Part shown: positions 23,088 to 33,164 of the stretch, one piece after another
How positions within the stretch are numbered: position 1 is the first letter of the stretch
Layout of the letters: each line of letters opens with the position of its first letter
NCBI GenBank assembly: GCA_024516035.1
Contig: CM044959.1
Coordinates: forward strand, 35,652,738-35,716,737
Length of the DNA: 64,000 nucleotides
Reading direction: 5' to 3'
Origin: Bactericera cockerelli
Lineage: Eukaryota > Arthropoda > Insecta > Hemiptera > Triozidae
Notes under the pieces: generated by a model
Databases searched by the model: none
What the model saw: only the letters and a program-made list of their open reading frames with translations
Told to the model about the DNA's origin: nothing
Made by a program: the position numbers and the translations under genes

Positions 23088-23281
23088 AGGCGGGATCCCA
23101 CTGAGTGCAACATTTCTTTCAATCACAGCATTTTGTGACGAGTAGTTAATGGAAATTGTTGCAAAGTGGCGAAATAAAGTGTTGTTTCAGTCACTAGAAT
23201 TTGATTTCTTTAGATTCTGAAGGAAGAGTGGAGCATGAAACGTTGCGAAACGTTGCGAGAAACTCAGTGGGATCTCGACCT
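23088..23281. mobile_element. Small MITE, about 194 bp
   Basis: Imperfect terminal inverted repeats: AGGCGGGATCCCACTGAGT at the left and, read inward from the right, AGGTCGAGATCCCACTGAGT. The interior has no frame, but GAAACGTTGCGAAACGTTGC is a short direct repeat near the right end. No clear target duplication. Confidence 0.6.
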
Positions 23282-24080
23282 AATGATATGATATGATATA
23301 ATTTAATGGCAAAGATTTGTACTAACTAGCTCATGTTCTTAACATTCTAAATGAACAAGGTGGTAATGAAACATACGGACAACAGTCTACTAACAAAAAA
23401 CATTCCCACACTTATGGCTCAATCTCAAGTGCTATTTGATATTTTTTAAACCAAAAATATCAACATCATCATGTGTTTATAGTTTAGTTAAAACGTGTAG
23501 TTTCTACGATTATATCACTTATGTAAATCTGTTTTTATTTCCACTCATCTTATGAGTCACTAATCTATATTTCATAACATGCACTGGGTCAGAGATCAAA
23601 TCGTAATCAATTCAGCAATGAATTGTGTCAAATGCATGTCATGACTCAAATAGTGATTTAGAAACTATTAATGAAACTAACTTTAAATGCACTTAGGTAG
23701 AGCTACATACATATTAAGGTACCTATCTACTCAATACTCTGACATTCTTACGTTGAGTGTCTAACAATATTCTGTTGGATACAACAAAAAAATTGTTCAG
23801 GACAGAAATTAAGGAAATAAATACAAGGAAAATTACAATGATAAACAAAAACAAAAAAAAATAATATAACAATAAGTATTAGCCTAGATTACATAAGTTA
23901 TATTTCCACTTCTTAGCACTAGTAAAAGCATAAAAATAATAAATATTAGGATACAAATACTAAGTAAGAAATATAAAAATAAAGAACATAAACATGACCT
24001 TGCATGTCACTGCAACAATTAGAGTAGGTTACAGGGAAAAATTGCTTTTTTTTAAAGAAGAACTGGTTGAAGGAACAATA

Positions 24081-24755
24081 TCAGACAATGTTAATGTTGT
24101 AGTCTGAAGTTACTATTCTCAACAGATCGACATCAATGTCTTGCACTGACTTTTTATGAAACTTGTAACTCTGAGTCAAATCATACTTCATTTCTGCTAT
24201 CACATCTACTTGTTTTACATTACTGAATCTTTGTATTTTCTTCACAACATTTTCCCTCGTAGAAGTTTTATGCAGAGAATAAACAACTTTACTAACTTTG
24301 CAAGCATACTCAACAAAAGTTAAATCAATACCTGCATTTCTTGTACCAAATGGTGGATTCATAATGACAGTATCAATTTTATATTTGAAAGGGCTTGAAT
24401 TTATTGAACTATTTTTTATTTCAAACAAAATACCATTGCAATTTGATATTTCAAATTCATCTTTATTTTCATGAAATATTTCTAAGATTTCCTCATCACA
24501 TTCTAGAGCAAAACAGAAATCAGCTCCAAGCAAAATGGATCCAAATGTTAAAATACCACTTCCACAGCCTAGATCAAGAATGGTTTTACCATTGATATCA
24601 TTATAATTATTTTGGATAGTATGTAAGATTGTAGCTGCTAAATGAGGTGGAGTATGATACTGTTCCAGATGAACTTTTGGATTTGAGAAATTAAAAGTTA
24701 GCTGTTGCAAGTATTGTTCAATATGTTTTAACTTCATTTTGAAGTTTCTGATCAC
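24081..24755 (-). CDS. METTL5: METTL5-type 18S rRNA m6A methyltransferase
   Basis: The protein is an S-adenosylmethionine-dependent adenine-N6 methyltransferase. In animals METTL5, with TRMT112, methylates one adenosine of 18S rRNA. The frame has 224 codons without introns, against about 209 residues in mammals. Visible motifs in order: PKVHLEQYHTPPHLAATIL (conserved N-terminal region), LDLGCGSGIL (SAM-binding motif I), then the catalytic NPPFGTRNAGID, VYSLHKTSTRE, and near the end AEMKYDLTQSYKFHKKSVQD. An internal ATG at 24,737 (MKLKHIEQ) aligns better with the family start and may be the true one. No frameshift or stop is seen. The lack of introns could be original or mean a retrocopy; no poly(A) tract or flanking duplication was found. 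Confident on family. Confidence 0.93.
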   Translation of the reverse strand: MIRNFKMKLKHIEQYLQQLTFNFSNPKVHLEQYHTPPHLAATILHTIQNNYNDINGKTILDLGCGSGILTFGSILLGADFCFALECDEEILEIFHENKDEFEISNCNGILFEIKNSSINSSPFKYKIDTVIMNPPFGTRNAGIDLTFVEYACKVSKVVYSLHKTSTRENVVKKIQRFSNVKQVDVIAEMKYDLTQSYKFHKKSVQDIDVDLLRIVTSDYNINIV

Positions 24756-25415
24756 TTGTGGACAGTAAAATATTATGTTAAAATGGATGGTTAATTTATT
24801 TGATTGTCAACAGATGAAAAAAAAAGTTGAGTCTCATGAGGATCAATGTCACAAAGAGTAGCATAATGTATAGGCAAATAAATTTCTGATCTTGCTGTTT
24901 CCACAAACTCGTAAAAAATAAGACACATACTTTTAAATTTTGAGAACATAATCTCATGATTTTGAATGAGAAATTTAGCAACAAGCATCATGAGCATGAT
25001 ATTAGGATGTTTAATTGTTTACTTATCTGATTCGTACAAGATGTTTACAATCTTTCCAAATAGCTTGAAAGCTAATAATCACAATGTGCTTGAAACAGGG
25101 AGAGGAGATTGAACAATAAATTGATTCTGTCAGCTTTGTTGTTCTCCTGACTGTGAGACTTCAGGTCATAGAGAAAGAAGTTGACTTGAAACTGAAAACA
25201 AAAGAATTGTATTGAATAAATTATAAGAGTCATTTATAATAAGTATATTGTAAAGTAAATGTCTGGTTGAGGGGAAAAACAGAGTCCAACATAAAACAGA
25301 TAACTTTGTTTCTATATGTTATAATATCACAATTTTAATGGGCAGTGCAGATGACTATTCTTTAACTTTAAGATCCTTTACCCAATTTGCCACTATTCTG
25401 CCATTGTTCAGTGCT
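24756..25415. other. Upstream region of the METTL5 gene, no gene seen
   Basis: AT-rich DNA left of the first SINE. It must contain the METTL5 promoter and 5' UTR, but no TATA box or initiator can be picked with confidence. Short minus-strand frames at 24,791-24,997 lack features of real proteins. Confidence 0.35.
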
Positions 25416-25545
25416 CAAATAAATGCAGCTAGTCATTTTACCTCACAAGATATGAGTGGACCCCATAATATCCAAAGAGCCTGAAAATTCTGACTCCACT
25501 GAGAATGAAATCTACTTCACCATGAGTGCAATCCTAGTTAGCTAA
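25416..25545 (-). repeat. tRNA-derived SINE, family C, decayed
   Basis: It shares the family C body read on the plus strand: CAGCTAGTCATTTTACCTCA, TATGAGTGGACCCCATAATA, then a decayed B-box region. Better copies are at 34,350-34,545, 48,150-48,300 and 58,720-58,875. Confidence 0.6.
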
Positions 25546-25547
25546 CT

Positions 25548-25620
25548 TCCATGGCTCAGTGGTTAGGAGAATTGGTTACTGGTCCAGAGGTTGTTGGTTT
25601 GAATCCTGGCTTGACAGGAA
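25548..25620 (+). repeat. tRNA-like SINE head
   Basis: CCATGGCTCAGTGGTTAGGA (A-box region) and GTTGGTTTGAATCCTGGC (B box) are spaced about as in a tRNA. The 5' and 3' halves do not form a good acceptor stem and AT-rich sequence follows, so this is read as a SINE head and not a tRNA gene. Confidence 0.5.
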
Positions 25621-25859
25621 AATTCTGACAAAGATTTTCTATTTCCGAAATTGCAAGAGTGTAAAGGTAAAGTGCCAAGTATTGCAAAAGCAGTTCAGGG
25701 GCACAATTACATTTAAAAAGAATAATCATTATTTGACAACATCAAGATTTTTCTCAATAATTACATAGTATTTAAAGTTTTTCAGGATATTTCCCATGAA
25801 AAGGTACCAACCTAATTTCTATTCCTACTCAAATTTAAGTACAAAATTAATAGACAACA

Positions 25860-25969
25860 TTGATAATTTAAGCCATTCCTTAACGTCAGTTTTCCCTATT
25901 TTACACAGTACACAATGCATGACTTAGAGCCACAGAGGTATTATAAAAACATCTATTAATTTTGCCCTA
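25860..25969 (-). mobile_element. MITE of the AATTAATAGAC family, inverted copy
   Basis: In reverse orientation it contains AGGGCAAAATTAATAGATG, AATACCTCTGTGGCTCTAAG and TCATGCATTGTGTACTGTG. It sits 23 bases from a forward copy at 25,993, forming a head-to-head pair. Confidence 0.72.
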
Positions 25970-25992
25970 AATGATTGGGTTTTACTATAATT

Positions 25993-26125
25993 AGAGCGGA
26001 TATAATAGACGTTTTTGTAATACCTCTGTGGAGCTAAGTCATGGATTGCGTAATGTGTAAGATAGAGAAAACAGACGCTTAGCAATGACTTGTGACATAG
26101 AATTTGTCTATTAATTTTGCTCTTA
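25993..26125 (+). mobile_element. MITE of the AATTAATAGAC family
   Basis: It runs AGAGCGGATATAATAGACG, GTAATACCTCTGTGGAGCTA, TAAGTCATGGATTGCGTAAT and ends TGTCTATTAATTTTGCTCTT. It is oriented opposite to the neighbouring copy at 25,860-25,969. Confidence 0.78.
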
Positions 26126-27085
26126 GTTTCAGCAAAAATAAAGCATATTTTGAAATGGCTACCTAGTTTAATAAAATTACAGTCTCAATTTTGCATATTC
26201 ATGTTTTAAAAGTAAATTATTGATTATGCCTATAATATATGTCTTATAATCTGCTTCAAGATCTGCCAATTTATTGTGCCACGGTTTCCCAATAAGGTAC
26301 TAGGTATAACTATAAATAGAGACCAAAATTTAATTATTGAAACAATAATTATTGCTTCAATAATAACTAAGGAACTCAAAGATCAAGTTGGAAGTACTTA
26401 CCTACTTAGTATTGTGAAACAAAAAACTTTACAGACAACTTTTAACTTCACTTTTCTGGTACAATCTGGTTTATTCAATGTAAAAATTACCCTGTGCACA
26501 TAAAAAATTATCCATACAATAAAACAATAGATCCAGCAGCTTTCACTTCTTCCTACTTTCTGTCTTATCTAACTGCTCTTATGTCAGAGATCAGTAAACT
26601 ATCTGCAGAGCACTGTGTGAACACACCTACTTGAGAACTTGCACACTAATGACTGATTTGCAATACGGAAAATTTAAATGGAGCTCAGTGTCCGCTATCT
26701 GAGGCACTGGCATCTCACATTTTCTGACCGTTGGCCCAAGCAAGCCGATACACCCATCAAAAGCTAAACTAGAGAGGAGTAGGACGTGGGTACTATACGG
26801 GCAATTACCAATTACAATCTTTACATTTTAAAAATTTAAACTTCCCGCCAATGCTATCCAATGATAATCACCACAGAGGTAAACAACCAGGAGGTAAAGA
26901 AGTACTAGAACAACTTCCTCTTTTTAAAAAATAAGAGCGGAAATTAAAGACACGGAATTTTAATTGCGGCATTAATAAAGTCTTGATTTTGCATATTGTC
27001 TTAGATCGGGACAACAAATGCTATTTTATGACTTAAAATCTCTGGCAGAGTTCTGTCTATTAACTCCGTCCTAGAGGCGAAATTA

Positions 27086-27205
27086 AGGGCGAAATTAATA
27101 GACGTTTTTGTAATACCTCTGTGGCGCTAAGTCACGGATTGCGTACTGTGTAAGATAGGGAAAACCGACGCTTAGATATAGAATTTGTCTATTAATTTCG
27201 CCCTA
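27086..27205 (+). mobile_element. MITE of the AATTAATAGAC family, best preserved
   Basis: The inverted ends are clean: AAGGGCGAAATTAATAGACG at the left and GTCTATTAATTTCGCCCTTA-like at the right. The interior shows ACCTCTGTGGCGCTAAGTCA and GTACTGTGTAAGATAGGG. A related inverted end follows at 27,206 (GGGCCGAATTAATAGAC) and another near 27,309-27,327 (AGGGCAAAATGAATAGAC), suggesting a second, diverged element of about 120 bases. Confidence 0.8.
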
Positions 27206-27564
27206 AGGGCCGAATTAATAGACAAATTGTATAAAACAGATGTATGCCATTAGAATAAGTTGACATACACCCAATAATAATTAACATTATTATACACTCA
27301 AAGAGATTCAGGGCAAAATGAATAGACAGCATCAAAAACGCACTTCAAACAAGCGACTCTTCATAACAAAATCAGCTGAAGGGACAAATGATCCAGGCAT
27401 CCATACAGTAAGGACTCTGCATACCACCCAAAATTTTGAAAAATACTTGTAGCCTGATCGTGATCTGACTGCAAATATTTTTCATTCTCCGCCATGTTTT
27501 ATTTGGTTTTTAAAGCCAGATCGCGATAGAAGAGAAAAATATTCGTTTTATTTTTTTTTATTCA

Positions 27565-27964
27565 AGTTAAAGGTGTCGCGGTTGCGATTGCCTTTTTAAA
27601 AAGTTTATTTTTTATTTCACCAAAAATTTTATAAGTTCAAAATAGGCTTAAATCAAAGAAAATAAAAAGAATGTCTTATAATAAAAATGGATACAGCAAA
27701 TTGGTATTCAAAATGCTTAGAATTCAATGATAAGTCGTTTATTAAAATAATAAGTTTAAAAATAAGAACCTTAAAAGGAAAAGTTGGACTTAGCCAAATT
27801 AATAATAAAAAGATCGATAAAAATGAAATCAAAAGATCGAGAGACACAGACCCTGTCCGATACAGGTGATAATCTTGACTGACTACGTGCTGATCGAGAT
27901 TGGCTCAGCGGATGCAAGATATGAGGTGGGAATTGCTGAATCAGCAAGACAGCGGTACATAACT
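27565..27964 (-). repeat. 3' LTR of the errantivirus-like element
   Basis: 400 bp, starting AGTTAAAGGTGTCGCGG and ending GCGGTACATAACT on the plus strand. It corresponds to 33,164-33,563 at a constant offset of 5,599 with no difference I could see. Minus-strand AATAAA hexamers lie near 27,603-27,618 and could serve 3'-end formation. Small open frames inside are identical in both LTRs and not meaningful. Confidence 0.93.
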
Positions 27965-27975
27965 CCTCCCTCCTT
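27965..27975 (-). promoter_or_regulatory. Polypurine tract
   Basis: The minus strand reads AAGGAGGGAGG directly against the 3' LTR. That is the expected primer site for plus-strand DNA synthesis in LTR retroelements. Confidence 0.85.
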
Positions 27976-27997
27976 AAGAAGGAAAATGGGGAAAAAT

Positions 27998-28185
27998 TTA
28001 TTTTGACACATTTGACTTAAAAACTTCCAAGTCAGGGTAAGCCTTCGAAGCTTCCTCAATAGGATTCTGTGTTGATTTCAAACTCTTGAATTTTCTTAAA
28101 CCTAAAAATAAAAAGTACCCAATTAAAGTAAAAGAACTGAAAAATGAAGAAATAATAATAATAATATGTACAATACTGGTCTCAA
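27998..28185 (-). pseudogene. env: Env C-terminal remnant (membrane anchor and tail)
   Basis: Downstream of the broken integrase the minus strand encodes a strongly hydrophobic run, then basic residues, then about 30 polar residues, and stops at 27,998-28,000 just before the polypurine tract. This layout (membrane segment plus short cytoplasmic tail next to the 3' LTR) is what the end of an insect errantivirus env looks like. A frame change inside the hydrophobic run and the absence of the rest of env show it is a remnant. An ATT-repeat stretch near 28,150-28,170 lies close to the deletion junction. The call is inferred from position and topology. Confidence 0.55.
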
Positions 28186-28575
28186 TTCAGTCACGGAATG
28201 TATTGTATGGTTATAAGCTAGTACTGCATATTTTACCTTGATGTAGATTGGTTCCATTTTAAATTCTTCCCTGGTGTTAAAAAGTCTTACATGTTCAATT
28301 AAAGATGAGTGGAAACGTTCTACTTGCCCATTTGACTCAGGGTGTTGCGAAGAGTTGAAATGAAGTTTTACTTTGTGGAATGCAAGTAGCTCTTGTACTG
28401 TTGAATTCTTGAATTCGGTTCCATTGTCTGCTATTATTAGGGATGGAAGTCCATGGTGAGAGAATGAGTCTAAAAGTTTTTCTGTCACATCGATGGCTTG
28501 TGCCGATTGAAGAGGGTATACTTGTGCAAACTTTGAGAAGGAATCGATTATACTTAAAAATTTGGTTTTTTTCAA
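28123..28575 (-). pseudogene. pol: Integrase catalytic core, frameshifted continuation of pol
   Basis: 150 codons carry the second half of the integrase core: the SIIDSFSKF region, the second catalytic Asp in ADNGTEF, and the catalytic Glu in HPESNGQVERF. It overlaps the main pol frame and is offset from it at the T run (plus strand) at 28,566-28,572. After about residue 130 homology stops and hydrophobic, env-like sequence follows. The integrase C-terminal domain is therefore missing and the enzyme cannot be complete. Confidence 0.85.
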
Positions 28576-31500
28576 TACTTATAGTGTCAATATGTATTAT
28601 TTCAAAAGGTTTTGTAGCTGTTGGTGTTTTGTTGTAGAATGGTTTTAAAGGTTTCCTATCATATTTAGTTGTTTGACATTCTTCACAGTTGTTTATGTAC
28701 TTCTGAACTGTTCCGACCATATCTGGCCAATAGTAGGTTTCCTTAAGTTCGTTATAGGTTTCTTGTATACCTCGGTGGTTTGTCAAACCTTCATGTTGGT
28801 TTTTTATTATTTCAATTTTTTCCTTTTCTTTGGTAACATCTTGTAATATTTTATTTGTCTTGGTGAAATCTATTTTTGAATCTTTGAAGTAGGTTTGCAA
28901 AGTTCTTGATAATGCGACGTACAAAGATGGTGTTTCAAAATAGATAGCATATTTTATTCCTGGGGCTATCCATTCTTTAATGAATTCTTTTAGGTACTCT
29001 TCCGTTTTTGTTGCGGGAATCTCTGCAATTATTCTTTGTTTGTCTTTGTGTAGTATCAGTGTTTTTACAGGGTTAGGTTTAATTTCAACAGTTTTTAGAA
29101 TGATTTGATTCCTACTCATATTCAAGATCTTTTCTGATATAGGAATTCCAATGAGGGGATTTTCTTCGGAGGAATGAATTGTATTTATGTCTTCTTCTTC
29201 GTTTGTAATGGGTATTGGTGGTGGTAAACATAACTCGGTTGAATCTTCGTCCAATTGTTGTGCAAAGTCATTGTAGTAATCTGCTATTGTTTCTGCTTCT
29301 AAAAATTGTTCGGTTAACTCCTGGTTTTCTGTTGGTTCTGTCAGCTCGACATATCTTTCTTTAATTAGATCGTCTAACTCTTGCATTACTTCTGTATTAT
29401 TCTGGGAGATGTCTGGTTGAGCTGCTGTTGACAAGTTGTCAAGTTCACGTCTTGTTTTTTCTATAAATTGTTGAATTGGATTCAATTCTTTGGTGTTTAG
29501 TTCGATGCGAGATAGTGCATCGGCATTAGAGTTCTGTGTTCCTTTCTTATACACAATGTCGTATGTGTACTCTTCAAGTTTCAATCTCCATCTCGTTAAC
29601 TTGGAACTTGGGTCTTTTACGGAGAATAGCCATTGCAATGGCTTGTGATCGGTTACGATTACAAATCGTCTTCCATATAGGTAGGGTCTAAAGTGTTTCA
29701 CTGCCCATACTATTGCGAGTAGTTCCTTTTCGGTTGTACTGTAATTTCTTTCGTGATCGTTTAATGTTCGGCTTGCAAATGCTACAGGTTTGTCCTTTCC
29801 TATAGGTCCTTGAGATAATATGGCACCTATTGCTACATTGCTAGCATCTGTTGTGAGATTGAAAGGTCTAGAAAAATCAGGATATTGTAATACGGGTTCC
29901 TCAATCAACAATTTTTTACATTTTTCAAAGCACTCCTTATATTCGAGATTATTAATGTCAATAATTGCGTCCTTTTTTAAACATTTGGTCATTGGTTTAG
30001 TTATCTTGGCAAAATCTTTAATGAACTTTCTATAATATCCAAGGAGACCTAAGAATCCTTTGATCTGCTTGGTAGTCTTTGGGATGGGGTACGCTTTGAT
30101 GGCTTCTATCTTTTTTGGGTTAGGTTTTACTCCATCAGTTGTTACAAGGTGACCTAAGTACTCTACTTCCTTACGCAAGAATTCAGACTTATCTAGTTGT
30201 ATTTTTAAGTTTGATTCCTTGATTCTGTCAAACACTTTTCTGACATTGTCCAAGTGGTGTTCTAGTGATGACCCAAAGATTATAATGTCATCTAAATATA
30301 CAAGACAGCATTCATTTACAAGTCCTCTGAGGACATTGTCCATTACTCTTTGAAAAGTAGATGGAGAGTTTTTTAGTCCCATGGGCATTCTGACATATTC
30401 ATAATGCCCATGTTCTGCATTGAAAGCGGTTTTTGGTATGCTTTCTTCGTCCATCTCGACCTGGTAAAAACCACTTGCTAGATCGAGAGTTGTAAAATAT
30501 TGGCATCGGCCCAACTTATCAAGTAAATCCGTGATGTTCGGTAGCGGATACTTGTCATCAATGGTTTTTTCATTCAGTTTTCGGTAATCGATAACGATTC
30601 TCCATTTCTTTTGCCCGGAGGCATCCATTTTTTTCGGCACTACCCAGATGGGTGAGGACCATGGTGAGTAGGAAGGGCGGATAATTCCTTCCTCCAGCAT
30701 TTTGGTAATCTGCTTCTGCACTTCTTTTCTATGCACCTCTGGATATCGATAGGACTTGGTGTAAATGGGTGTTTCGTCATGCGTTCTGATTACATGCCTG
30801 ATTTGGTTGGTAAAGCTGAGATGTTGTCCTTCTAGGTGAAATATTCCATTGTATTCTTCTAAGAGAGCTTCTAGTTTAAACTTTTCTTCTTCATTGAGGT
30901 GATCACTACGGATGAGACTAAAACTAAATTTTTGAGAGGTGGTAAGGTTATTTAAGCATGATCCAGTTGTATAATTCTCGGTAAACTCTTCCATGAATGT
31001 TGGTTTGGTGTACAAGTCGAATTTTTGTTGTGTTGGATTATGTATTGTGCAGAGAGTTCTACCATTTTGTACTCTTGAAATGCCTTCTTGGATGGTGCAG
31101 TTTCCTAGTTTTTTCTCTGGAATAAGTACTTCTCCGTTCTCTATGTTTTTCACTCTGAGTTCGATGACTTGTTCACACTCAGGATAAATCTCGATCTTGT
31201 AGACTTCTTGTTCTGTATTTTTCATTTCTAGTTTGATTTTGATGTGATTGTTGCTCAAAGTATTTTCATTTAAATTTACACATAATTTTAGTTTTTGCAA
31301 GGTGTCTATTCCTATTAAACAGTCAAAATAATCATGGAAGTCGAACAGATGAAATTTCAACTTCTCGTTGGATTTGAACATTGGAAAGGCAGGAATGGTG
31401 ATGCTATATTTTTCTCGACTTTTGCCATGTGCTGTTCTGATTTCATAGGGGTCATTACGTATGAAATTATTAAAATATTTCTTGGCCTTGGTTGGCTTGA

Positions 31501-31597
31501 TGAATGATTTCGTACTTCCCGTGTCTACTAAGACTCGAAGGTGGTAATCTGGTGTTGTGAAGTACGGCAGGTGGTTGTCTTGATTGGTGAGGTTCAT
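28337..31597 (-). CDS. pol: Pol polyprotein, truncated in integrase
   Basis: 1,086 codons. Visible domains: aspartic protease with LVDTGSTKSF (Asp at residue 25); reverse transcriptase at about residues 285-470 with WRIVIDYRKLN, FTTLDLASGFYQV and the catalytic YLDD at 434-437; RNase H with TTDASNVAIG, TTEKELLAIVWA and IVTDHKPL (about 580-655); and the integrase zinc-binding region with HEGLTNHRG and CEECQ (about 920-970). Near residue 1,008 a homopolymer frameshift diverts the frame, and the last 75 or so residues are out of frame. The start ATG overlaps the gag stop by one base (TAATG), which suggests reinitiation or a -1 shift for expression. Similar in layout to insect gypsy/17.6-type elements. 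Confidence 0.92.
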   Translation of the reverse strand: MNLTNQDNHLPYFTTPDYHLRVLVDTGSTKSFIKPTKAKKYFNNFIRNDPYEIRTAHGKSREKYSITIPAFPMFKSNEKLKFHLFDFHDYFDCLIGIDTLQKLKLCVNLNENTLSNNHIKIKLEMKNTEQEVYKIEIYPECEQVIELRVKNIENGEVLIPEKKLGNCTIQEGISRVQNGRTLCTIHNPTQQKFDLYTKPTFMEEFTENYTTGSCLNNLTTSQKFSFSLIRSDHLNEEEKFKLEALLEEYNGIFHLEGQHLSFTNQIRHVIRTHDETPIYTKSYRYPEVHRKEVQKQITKMLEEGIIRPSYSPWSSPIWVVPKKMDASGQKKWRIVIDYRKLNEKTIDDKYPLPNITDLLDKLGRCQYFTTLDLASGFYQVEMDEESIPKTAFNAEHGHYEYVRMPMGLKNSPSTFQRVMDNVLRGLVNECCLVYLDDIIIFGSSLEHHLDNVRKVFDRIKESNLKIQLDKSEFLRKEVEYLGHLVTTDGVKPNPKKIEAIKAYPIPKTTKQIKGFLGLLGYYRKFIKDFAKITKPMTKCLKKDAIIDINNLEYKECFEKCKKLLIEEPVLQYPDFSRPFNLTTDASNVAIGAILSQGPIGKDKPVAFASRTLNDHERNYSTTEKELLAIVWAVKHFRPYLYGRRFVIVTDHKPLQWLFSVKDPSSKLTRWRLKLEEYTYDIVYKKGTQNSNADALSRIELNTKELNPIQQFIEKTRRELDNLSTAAQPDISQNNTEVMQELDDLIKERYVELTEPTENQELTEQFLEAETIADYYNDFAQQLDEDSTELCLPPPIPITNEEEDINTIHSSEENPLIGIPISEKILNMSRNQIILKTVEIKPNPVKTLILHKDKQRIIAEIPATKTEEYLKEFIKEWIAPGIKYAIYFETPSLYVALSRTLQTYFKDSKIDFTKTNKILQDVTKEKEKIEIIKNQHEGLTNHRGIQETYNELKETYYWPDMVGTVQKYINNCEECQTTKYDRKPLKPFYNKTPTATKPFEIIHIDTISIEKNQIFKYNRFLLKVCTSIPSSIGTSHRCDRKTFRLILSPWTSIPNNSRQWNRIQEFNSTRATCIPQSKTSFQLFATP

Positions 31598-32613
31598 TAG
31601 TGTTGATCTTCCGAGGCGTCGAGGTGAAAATCCTCTTCAGTTTCGTTTGCGTCTGGGAAGAACTCCTCTGGTTCCTGTTCACAGTCTTCGGGCGGTATTT
31701 CTTCAGATTCTATGTTGTGCATGTTATAGTTGTTCCTTATGGTTTGTGCACTCATTGGAGTCGGTTTGGTAATTTGACCTGTTGGCTTATTCCATACGTT
31801 TTGTTTAGGACCGTTGTTTTGTTGTGAGTTATTTGAAGTCGACGGGTTATTATTATTGGGTTTGGTTTGATAGTTAGAGAAACGATTAAAGGTGTTTGGC
31901 TGATAGTTTTTGTTGTTTTGATTATTTCCACTGAACTTATTTCTAAAAGCTGGTGGGATATAACGGTTCGAATTCGAGTTTTGGTTAAATTGTTTGTTTT
32001 GTGAAAAGTTGTTATTTTTGTTAACACTGCTGGTGGTCGCGCTCGCGTTCGCGTCGATTTGAAAATCGTTTGTTAATACGCTTAGAGCCTCATTTAAGCT
32101 CTTAGGGTCCTTCGTTCTCATGAGAGAACCTAGAGGTTCTCGGAGACCTTTCAAGAAAGTCCTCAAACCTAGTTTTTCAACGTACTTGTTGACATCGGCT
32201 TTGCCGGTTACATCGTTGTGAGTGGCAATATAGCTGCCATGTAGATTTATTTGTGTTTGAATTCTGGTATGGAAGGCAAATGGTGTTTCATTGCCGTATT
32301 GCCGCATATTGCATAGTTCAATAGTCAATGTATAACAGTCCCTCTTGTCACTGTAAGTGTCTAAGAGAGCTGTTTTCAAATCTGCCCAAGTTTGGATGGA
32401 GTGGGAGCTCAAATTTAATTTGGCCTCTCCTTTAATTTTATTTTTAATTGAATTCAATAAGAAAAAGTTTTGAAAATTGTTAGGATTGTTTTTGTCATGA
32501 AAATAATTAACAAGGCTTTCGGCCACTGTTAAGAAATCTGGGAGCAATGGCACTTCGCCACTAAACTCCGGGATCATCTTCAAGTGATCCATTTTTAGTT
32601 CTGGTACACTCAT
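31597..32613 (-). CDS. gag: Gag protein of the errantivirus-like element
   Basis: 338 codons ending in an acidic tail (ETEEDFHLDASEDQH). The first 190 residues are helical-looking with LKGLREPLGSLMRTKDP, a phrase typical of Ty3/gypsy Gag capsids. Residues about 195-280 are very rich in Asn, Gln and Ser. There is no CCHC zinc knuckle, as in several insect errantiviruses. The same frame stays open for about 50 codons upstream of this ATG, Ser/Asp/Glu-rich and without another ATG, so the true start could be non-AUG or the ATG used here. Confidence 0.9.
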   Translation of the reverse strand: MSVPELKMDHLKMIPEFSGEVPLLPDFLTVAESLVNYFHDKNNPNNFQNFFLLNSIKNKIKGEAKLNLSSHSIQTWADLKTALLDTYSDKRDCYTLTIELCNMRQYGNETPFAFHTRIQTQINLHGSYIATHNDVTGKADVNKYVEKLGLRTFLKGLREPLGSLMRTKDPKSLNEALSVLTNDFQIDANASATTSSVNKNNNFSQNKQFNQNSNSNRYIPPAFRNKFSGNNQNNKNYQPNTFNRFSNYQTKPNNNNPSTSNNSQQNNGPKQNVWNKPTGQITKPTPMSAQTIRNNYNMHNIESEEIPPEDCEQEPEEFFPDANETEEDFHLDASEDQH

Positions 32614-33146
32614 TTTGATTTGACTTTCGTCAATTGAAAAATTAGAAAATAAATTTAAAAGTGATGATTCTATTTCAGAGTCGTATGAATGTTCGAGTTC
32701 TGAATCACTTCCACTGTTCGAATCAACCGGTTCTGAATCAGAATCCGTTTTGAATAATAAAAATAAACAATAAAATAAATAAAGATTTTGATAAAATTTA
32801 ATTTACAACATTTAATTTTTTTTCTTGTGAAGTCTTTAAAAATAATGCAGTGCACACTTACAGTATCAGGATGACTCGATGCATCAGGTCTGGGGATTGG
32901 AAGACTTCACACTGGAAAATAATGATAGGGACGCTCCCGCTGCGATTGGTAGCTAGGTAGGTCGGCTGAAGTAGGTAGACAGGCTGGTTGAGGTAGCTCA
33001 GCAACTGACAGGAAAATTCTCCGGTGGTACGGGTGATACGTTGGGGTAATGAGGTAGAGGTGAGATAAAGATGTATTCAGTAGAAAATTTTAAAGATGAG
33101 GTAGATCCCACTTTGCAGAGGAAAATTTTCGCTTTTCTTGCAAAGG
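32614..33146 (-). other. 5' leader of the retroelement
   Basis: Untranslated leader between the primer-binding site and gag. It would hold packaging and dimerisation signals, but none can be recognised. The gag frame is open through roughly the last 150 bases of it (next to gag) with acidic, serine-rich codons. Confidence 0.6.
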
Positions 33147-33164
33147 ATCCTACCGACTGCGCCA
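33147..33164 (-). promoter_or_regulatory. Primer-binding site, tRNA-Ser
   Basis: The minus strand reads TGGCGCAGTCGGTAGGAT. It is complementary to the 3' end of insect tRNA-Ser including CCA (ATCCTACCGACTGCGCCA). The first T is also the last base of the LTR. The same primer class is used by the 17.6/297 group of Drosophila. Confidence 0.9.

Noticed and set aside
27653..27869. Short frames inside the LTRs (also at 33,252-33,468)
   Set aside because: Identical in both LTRs, no domain, AT-rich; better explained as regulatory LTR sequence.
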